Source: Tidjanibacter sp.
GTDB taxonomy: Bacteria > Bacteroidota > Bacteroidia > Bacteroidales > Rikenellaceae
NCBI GenBank assembly: GCA_017390585.1
Contig: JAFPBB010000052.1
Coordinates: forward strand, 1 to 38,247
Direction of reading: 5' to 3'
DNA: 38,247 nt
Shown here one piece after another: positions 34,449-38,247 of the stretch (position 1 is its first letter; each line of letters starts with the position of its first letter). The position numbers and the translations under genes are program-made. The notes beneath the pieces were generated by a model. The model was given only the letters and a program-made list of their open reading frames with translations, did not search any database and had not been told where the DNA came from.

Positions 34449-34779
34449 GCGTACCCCCAAGCAATCTGTTTTCGAACGAATTTTTAGAGGACTTAGAGAA
34501 ACTATGGGAATTGCGACACTACTTCCCCATCCCAAAGAAATGACACCTCTGTAATACTGCGGTGCAAGGGTATATTGCGGAATGTGGTTGAGGTAAGGGA
34601 GGGGGTGCCAAGGGGTTGCGATGGTATCCGCCCTCTTGCAATTCCTCGGAGAGGTAGGTGTGAAAGCCTATACACTGTTCGTTACGAGAAGCCTGTTTGG
34701 TGAGAGGGTGAAAATAAATTTTACTACTCTTACTAACTTTTCCATTCTTACTGATATTTATATATAAAACACAATCAGT
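34449..34779. other. Gene-free boundary of the AT-rich island
   Basis: About 330 bases with no supported gene. A minus-strand frame crosses part of it but runs antisense through the next gene and has no promoter. The GC-rich stretch 34590-34690 contains short inverted segments (TTGCGATGG and the TTGCAATTCC area). From 34700 the sequence becomes AT-rich and leads into the next gene. It may hold the left end or origin of an integrated element, but no attachment repeat was identified. Confidence 0.4.
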
Positions 34780-34974
34780 ATGGAAAGTAAAAGACAATAC
34801 CGAGAACTCTCGGACGAAACAAAACAAAAAATCAGCAACAGCAGTAAGGGGAAGAGTAAAAGTTTTGCGCATCGTGAACACCTGTCCCAATCGTTGAAAA
34901 ATTATTGGCGCACAATCCCCAACAAACCCACCCAAACAACAATGGATGACTTGATAGGTAAGAAGAATACATAA
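34780..34974 (+). CDS. Small NUMOD3-like basic protein
   Basis: A 64-aa basic protein. It contains two short helix motifs like those of NUMOD3 DNA-binding modules (SDETKQKISNSSKGKSKS and FAHREHLSQSLKNYW), normally found in homing endonucleases; no nuclease domain is present. Such small proteins occur next to replication genes in Bacteroidetes phages and plasmids, and here the next gene (64 bases on) is replication-initiator-like. DNA binding is inferred. An AT-rich leader precedes the ATG; no convincing promoter was seen. Confidence 0.6.
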   Translation: MESKRQYRELSDETKQKISNSSKGKSKSFAHREHLSQSLKNYWRTIPNKPTQTTMDDLIGKKNT

Positions 34975-35038
34975 CCACTTATCAAGGTAAAGTTGTCATT
35001 ATTTTGGGTAAAAATAAAGAAAGAAAATGAGAACATAA

Positions 35039-35971
35039 GTGATTAAATTAGACAAAATAAAATTAGTAACACACATTGATTATATACAAATTGATAATGA
35101 GAATGCTTTTGAAAAAATAATAAGAAACAACAACATAGTTCAATTAAAATATCATCAACAAATTCCTTCTTTATATATTGAATTGGATTTTTTAGACAAT
35201 GAATTAGTAATTGAATTTTCGGGAAAGATACTCGGTAAAGATTACCACAAACTAATTTCAAAAGATACAATCAAACAATGTTTTGAAAACATAAACTCAA
35301 TAGGCATTTGCACTCTTAATGTGGAGTGTATCCTGAATGATAGCGTGGTGGTGAAATGCGATGTAACCCACGATGTTGTGTGTGAGGATATACCTCAATT
35401 AACTGCCTTCGTGAGCGGGAACATTTGTAGTTACAGGAACTATGTGTGCCGACAAATGAGAAATGGGAACTTTGTGGTGGAAAAGAATGTTACCACCAAA
35501 CAATACAAAAAGCGACTAACTATATACGATAAGGATAAAGAGATGAAGAAAAACGAGAATAGGAGATTTGCGAGGGAATACGATGTTGATGAGAGTGTGT
35601 TTAAGAGTAAATGTCGATTCGAAATGAACCTCAACAGTGTGGCTCAGATAAAGTCCGCACTTGGAATCGAGAGCAACGATTTGCAGAGCGTGCTCGGAGC
35701 CCAGAGGAATCCCATTGCAGAGTTTTTAGGGGAGGTGATTGCCGATGGTGCAGCGAGTGTTGGGGGTGAACTCTCACCCAAAGATGCGTATTTGATACCC
35801 CTTGTGTTGAAGGATTGCAATTACGACTTGGCACAGGTTGAGGCAAAGATGCGCTCCATCTACTCGAAAGGTACCAACATCTCAAAGATTATGAAGCCCT
35901 ATCGAGAGGCACTGTTTTCCATCCAACACCCCACCATCAGCAAAGAGAAGATTATCCAAATGCTCACATAG
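35039..35971 (+). CDS. Replication-initiator-like protein (filamentous phage II/X type)
   Basis: A 310-aa protein starting with GTG at 35039, which immediately precedes the conserved-looking start (IKLDKIKLVTHIDYIQI); no ATG in frame fits. The N-terminal half resembles phage/plasmid replication proteins of the gene II/X group of filamentous phages, with the late motif YKKRLTIYDKDKEMKK followed by RFEMNLNS, where family members have a tyrosine near a K-rich strand and an R-x-E strand. The C-terminal half (from about residue 205) is different and GC-richer, with DLQSVLGAQRNPIAEFLGEV and SKIMKPYREALFSI. It would nick DNA to start rolling-circle replication of an integrated phage or plasmid. No coat or secretion genes are seen, so a satellite or remnant is more likely. 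The assignment is moderate. Confidence 0.6.
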   Translation: MIKLDKIKLVTHIDYIQIDNENAFEKIIRNNNIVQLKYHQQIPSLYIELDFLDNELVIEFSGKILGKDYHKLISKDTIKQCFENINSIGICTLNVECILNDSVVVKCDVTHDVVCEDIPQLTAFVSGNICSYRNYVCRQMRNGNFVVEKNVTTKQYKKRLTIYDKDKEMKKNENRRFAREYDVDESVFKSKCRFEMNLNSVAQIKSALGIESNDLQSVLGAQRNPIAEFLGEVIADGAASVGGELSPKDAYLIPLVLKDCNYDLAQVEAKMRSIYSKGTNISKIMKPYREALFSIQHPTISKEKIIQMLT

Positions 35972-36008
35972 TGTGTTAAAATAAAAATGTGTCAATTTAA
36001 TCAACAAA

Positions 36009-36029
36009 GGGGAGGTTGTGAGCCTCCCC
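36009..36029 (+). terminator. Hairpin between convergent island genes
   Basis: GGGGAGG pairs with CCTCCCC around a TTGTGAG loop, 37 bases after the replication-like gene and before the stop of the minus-strand gene. The T-run is weak. A second tiny palindrome (AACCTAAAAGGTT) overlaps the stop of the minus-strand gene. Confidence 0.6.
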
Positions 36030-36054
36030 ATTTGTATCAATGTAACCTAAAAGG

Positions 36055-36984
36055 TTATTGACTATTTCTAATTGTTTCGCAAAGGTTGTCAATTGCGGGC
36101 TGCATCACCTCATTGTATACTTCGGGGAATAGTCGCATATAATATTCTTGTCCTACACATTTTACAAATATGGAATCAAATTGACTCTCTGTTTGGTTGA
36201 GTGCTTCCACAATGCTCTTACTTGCATTACATCTCAACGGCAGTGTCTGCTGATGAAAATATGTTTTTGTTTTTTGCAATTTATCCCAATACTCGACAGC
36301 AATCTCCATCGGAAAGTTTGAGTTAATTCGAGAACCAGTTTCCTCATTCCAATCCCCGATATTGGCACGATGATAGAGATTATTGATATATTCCCAATCT
36401 ACCGTTGAGTAATCATACAACATTACTATATCATCATGTTCTTGAAAACGGACATCCTTGTTATTTTTAAACGAACAGAGAGAGCACAACAAAGCAAATA
36501 GCGCTATGGTTATTGAACACCATGACAAGTATGTTTGTTTTTTCGCTTCTGCCAATTCAAAACTAATAAACTTGTTTTTAACCCATTTCTTTACTCGTGG
36601 GTGAACCCAAAGTTGAAGATTGTGATGTTCGAGTATGTATTTTTCGACACCTCCGGATATTTTTACAGATTCACCCTCGAAAGTACTTTCTGGCACTCCC
36701 TTTGGAATACTAGCAAAATTTGTTTGAGGATTTGCTTGTTCATAAAATTGAATTACCTGTTCTTTTTCAAAAAGTTTGATATGCCAAATTACATCTACGA
36801 TAATGTGATAAGCATTCAACGCATCGGCAGAATAAATACAAAGAACATTATCTTTGTGTAATATCTTTATGTTGTGATACACACATATATCCTCTAACAA
36901 TGTATGTAGAGTGTGAGGATGATGAATGTCGTCATAATATTTGCACAGTAGTTTCCCTATGAGTTTTCGAATATCCTGTTTCAT
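36055..36984 (-). CDS. Unrecognised membrane protein of the island
   Basis: A 309-aa protein I do not recognise. Residues 1-140 are soluble-looking, with many His and Tyr (DDIHHPHTLHTLLEDICVYHN) and a basic stretch before the membrane. One transmembrane helix lies near 152-170 (SITIALFALLCSLCSF). The last 130 residues are again soluble and contain Asp/Tyr-rich sequence (DDIVMLYDYSTVDWEYINN). Without a signal peptide the C-terminal part is probably outside the membrane. It is AT-rich and on the same strand as the two genes upstream (70-base gap), so it is likely the last of a three-gene unit. A -7-like TATCTTTA at 37038-37031 could also drive it alone. Confidence 0.6.
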   Translation of the reverse strand: MKQDIRKLIGKLLCKYYDDIHHPHTLHTLLEDICVYHNIKILHKDNVLCIYSADALNAYHIIVDVIWHIKLFEKEQVIQFYEQANPQTNFASIPKGVPESTFEGESVKISGGVEKYILEHHNLQLWVHPRVKKWVKNKFISFELAEAKKQTYLSWCSITIALFALLCSLCSFKNNKDVRFQEHDDIVMLYDYSTVDWEYINNLYHRANIGDWNEETGSRINSNFPMEIAVEYWDKLQKTKTYFHQQTLPLRCNASKSIVEALNQTESQFDSIFVKCVGQEYYMRLFPEVYNEVMQPAIDNLCETIRNSQ

Positions 36985-37054
36985 GTTTTATCTGTTTTGA
37001 CATCTCCCACCTTAGTTATGTGTGGATTTGTAAAGATATATTCTTCGCACACTA

Positions 37055-37516
37055 TTACCACCATCCAGCAAGCCATCCATACAAAAATGCGATTGCGGTT
37101 GGTATTAATATTGAACCTATTATCAAAATTGTGTAACAATGTTTTGATGTCATAAACCTATCCCATCCAGTTTGTTCTTGCGGAATATGTGTATTAGATA
37201 TGTTATCAAATAGTTTATGTATGAATTTACCCATGGCATTGTGCTGGGCAGTGGTATCCCAGTTCGCTTCTGCCCAATCAAAAAACTGAGCAGTCAGGGT
37301 TGTTTGCACATCATCTATTCTAAAAAGATTAATACGGACAGTACAATAATATGCCCCCATCTGCGTTACGTGGAAAATCATAGTTCCAGCATCAGGATTT
37401 GCCTCAATAAATTTAAGATAACAAAGCATTCGTGTTGTCGTCTTGCTGTGTTGAATTAAGCGAGTAAAACATTCATCGTATGGTAAATTGATGGTTCTTT
37501 GAATAGTTTTTTTCAT
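37055..37516 (-). CDS. Unrecognised small protein with C-terminal membrane anchor
   Basis: A 153-aa protein. Residues 1-90 look like a small alpha/beta domain (MKKTIQRTINLPYDECFTRL, DAGTMIFHVTQMGAYYCTV) that could be a START/SRPBCC-like ligand-binding fold; that is a guess. Residues 130-153 form one transmembrane helix (YTILIIGSILIPTAIAFLYG) ending in GWLAGWW, a tail anchor that leaves the domain in the cytoplasm. It starts 11 bases after the stop of the zinc-ribbon gene, so the two are one operon. Confidence 0.6.
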   Translation of the reverse strand: MKKTIQRTINLPYDECFTRLIQHSKTTTRMLCYLKFIEANPDAGTMIFHVTQMGAYYCTVRINLFRIDDVQTTLTAQFFDWAEANWDTTAQHNAMGKFIHKLFDNISNTHIPQEQTGWDRFMTSKHCYTILIIGSILIPTAIAFLYGWLAGWW

Positions 37517-37527
37517 AATAAATTTGT

Positions 37528-38247
37528 TTAATTACATTGAGTAAAATAAAACGCAAGAATGGAGATGGCGCACAAACAAAGATTTTTTATCCATGCTTTA
37601 AGTTTTTTCCCCCCTTCTTCATCTTTCTGATTTGTTAACAGTCCTTCTGCATTGGTACGAAGCCCTTTTTGTGGGAATAAATTTGTGAGACATTCGTATT
37701 GATTTTTACCTTCTATTTCAAACAGGATTTCTGATATCATTTGACTTGCTGTTTCGTAGTCCCCTCCAAAATCAATCATATAATTAGTTGCACAGATGGA
37801 TTCTGTGGGAGTGAACAGAGCGAAGCAAGTCATATTTTTAAACTTATTAAGTTTGCGAGTTGCCTCATTTGCAACATCAATATCTGTACTTCTAACTGCA
37901 AATGGAATACGAATGGTTATTCCATGTTCGCTGTTTGGGGTGAATTTTGCACCAATAGATTCATATCCAAAATTTGCTTTATCTGATGGGACAATTTGAT
38001 AATTCTCTCCCGAAGAACTAATTATCTCCGTGATAACTATTTCCGACTCAGAAGCAGCCTTTTGTAGTATGAGATTGTTTTTGAGAGCCATTTCAAGTCC
38101 CTCAATCACATCTGCCGCTTTGCCATATTTGGTTTTGTCAATGGAGAGTCCTTTATCCACGAATCTCACCAACATAGAACCACAATACTCGCAATTGTGT
38201 CTATTTTGTGTGTTAGCCCCACAGTTGGGGCAAGTGATTGTATTTAC
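37528..38247 (-). CDS. Zinc-ribbon protein with C-terminal membrane anchor (5' end outside window)
   Basis: The frame stays open to the window edge. An internal Met at 38175 could be mistaken for the start, but 24 codons upstream encode a zinc ribbon, CPNCGANTQNRHNCEYCGS, with two CxxC knuckles, so the true start lies beyond the edge (probably only a few codons away). The rest is a soluble alpha/beta domain of about 170 aa I do not recognise, and a C-terminal hydrophobic helix (LCLCAISILAFYF). Zinc ribbon, domain and tail anchor suggest a membrane-bound cytoplasmic protein. It is AT-rich, upstream of and 11 bases from the START-like gene. Confidence 0.65.
   Translation of the reverse strand, partial: VNTITCPNCGANTQNRHNCEYCGSMLVRFVDKGLSIDKTKYGKAADVIEGLEMALKNNLILQKAASESEIVITEIISSSGENYQIVPSDKANFGYESIGAKFTPNSEHGITIRIPFAVRSTDIDVANEATRKLNKFKNMTCFALFTPTESICATNYMIDFGGDYETASQMISEILFEIEGKNQYECLTNLFPQKGLRTNAEGLLTNQKDEEGGKKLKAWIKNLCLCAISILAFYFTQCN

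Noticed and set aside
34519-34935. 138-codon minus-strand frame at the island boundary
   Set aside because: Antisense to the NUMOD3-like gene over part of its length, Pro/His-rich with no domain and no promoter; could hide something but is not supported.
34449-36060. dif-like (XerCD) attachment site at the island ends
   Set aside because: I looked for an 11-6-11 palindromic site or a direct repeat at both edges and found none convincing.

Overview
The window looks like a chromosomal segment of a GC-moderate Bacteroidales bacterium, most likely Rikenellaceae/Alistipes-like. The evidence is the recurring Bacteroidetes -7 promoter motif TAnnTTTG, the absence of strong Shine-Dalgarno sequences, Bacteroidetes-typical families (DUF4954, PepSY-like secreted protein, Gly/Met-rich outer-membrane barrel, LytS/LytTR pair, NamZ-GH20 pair) and a tryptophanase. 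The genus is inferred from family content only.

Layout. 1-9042: a membrane-protein fragment, rpoN (sigma-54) and asnS on the minus strand with a purine/pyrimidine tandem array between rpoN and asnS, a 989-aa FN3-like lipoprotein (minus), then a DUF4954 beta-helix protein (plus). 9043-14700: tryptophanase preceded by a 31-codon small ORF, a secreted GH2-like protein that has lost its catalytic residues and overlaps rlmH by one base, a secreted M64-type metallopeptidase, and a PepSY-like secreted protein. 14700-16650: a hairpin-rich, gene-poor segment carrying repeated leader/hairpin modules, a small AT-rich lipoprotein gene, and a four-helix-bundle gene sandwiched between two directly repeated 9-bp-type arrays. 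16650-28155: housekeeping and metabolic genes (flavodiiron protein, lepA, an ACT-domain protein, pheT, GH20 hexosaminidase plus NamZ-like exo-muramidase, mazG, gamma-carbonic-anhydrase-like protein).

28264-34274 is the most striking block. It holds a LytS-type histidine kinase and LytTR regulator (4-bp overlap), then two 17-bp direct repeats exactly 21 bp apart in front of a promoter, then a lipoprotein with Spy/CpxP-like LTxxQ ends whose middle is a 35-cysteine, lysine-rich array with repeating Cys spacing 6-5-4-3, then a large outer-membrane barrel with Gly/Met-rich segments. I infer a regulated envelope system that handles metal ions or thiol/redox stress; this combination is not one I recognise as described.

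34700-38247 is visibly AT-rich and reads as an acquired island: a NUMOD3-like small protein and a replication-initiator-like protein (filamentous phage II/X type), then three unrecognised minus-strand genes with membrane segments, the last one (cut by the window edge) beginning with a zinc ribbon.
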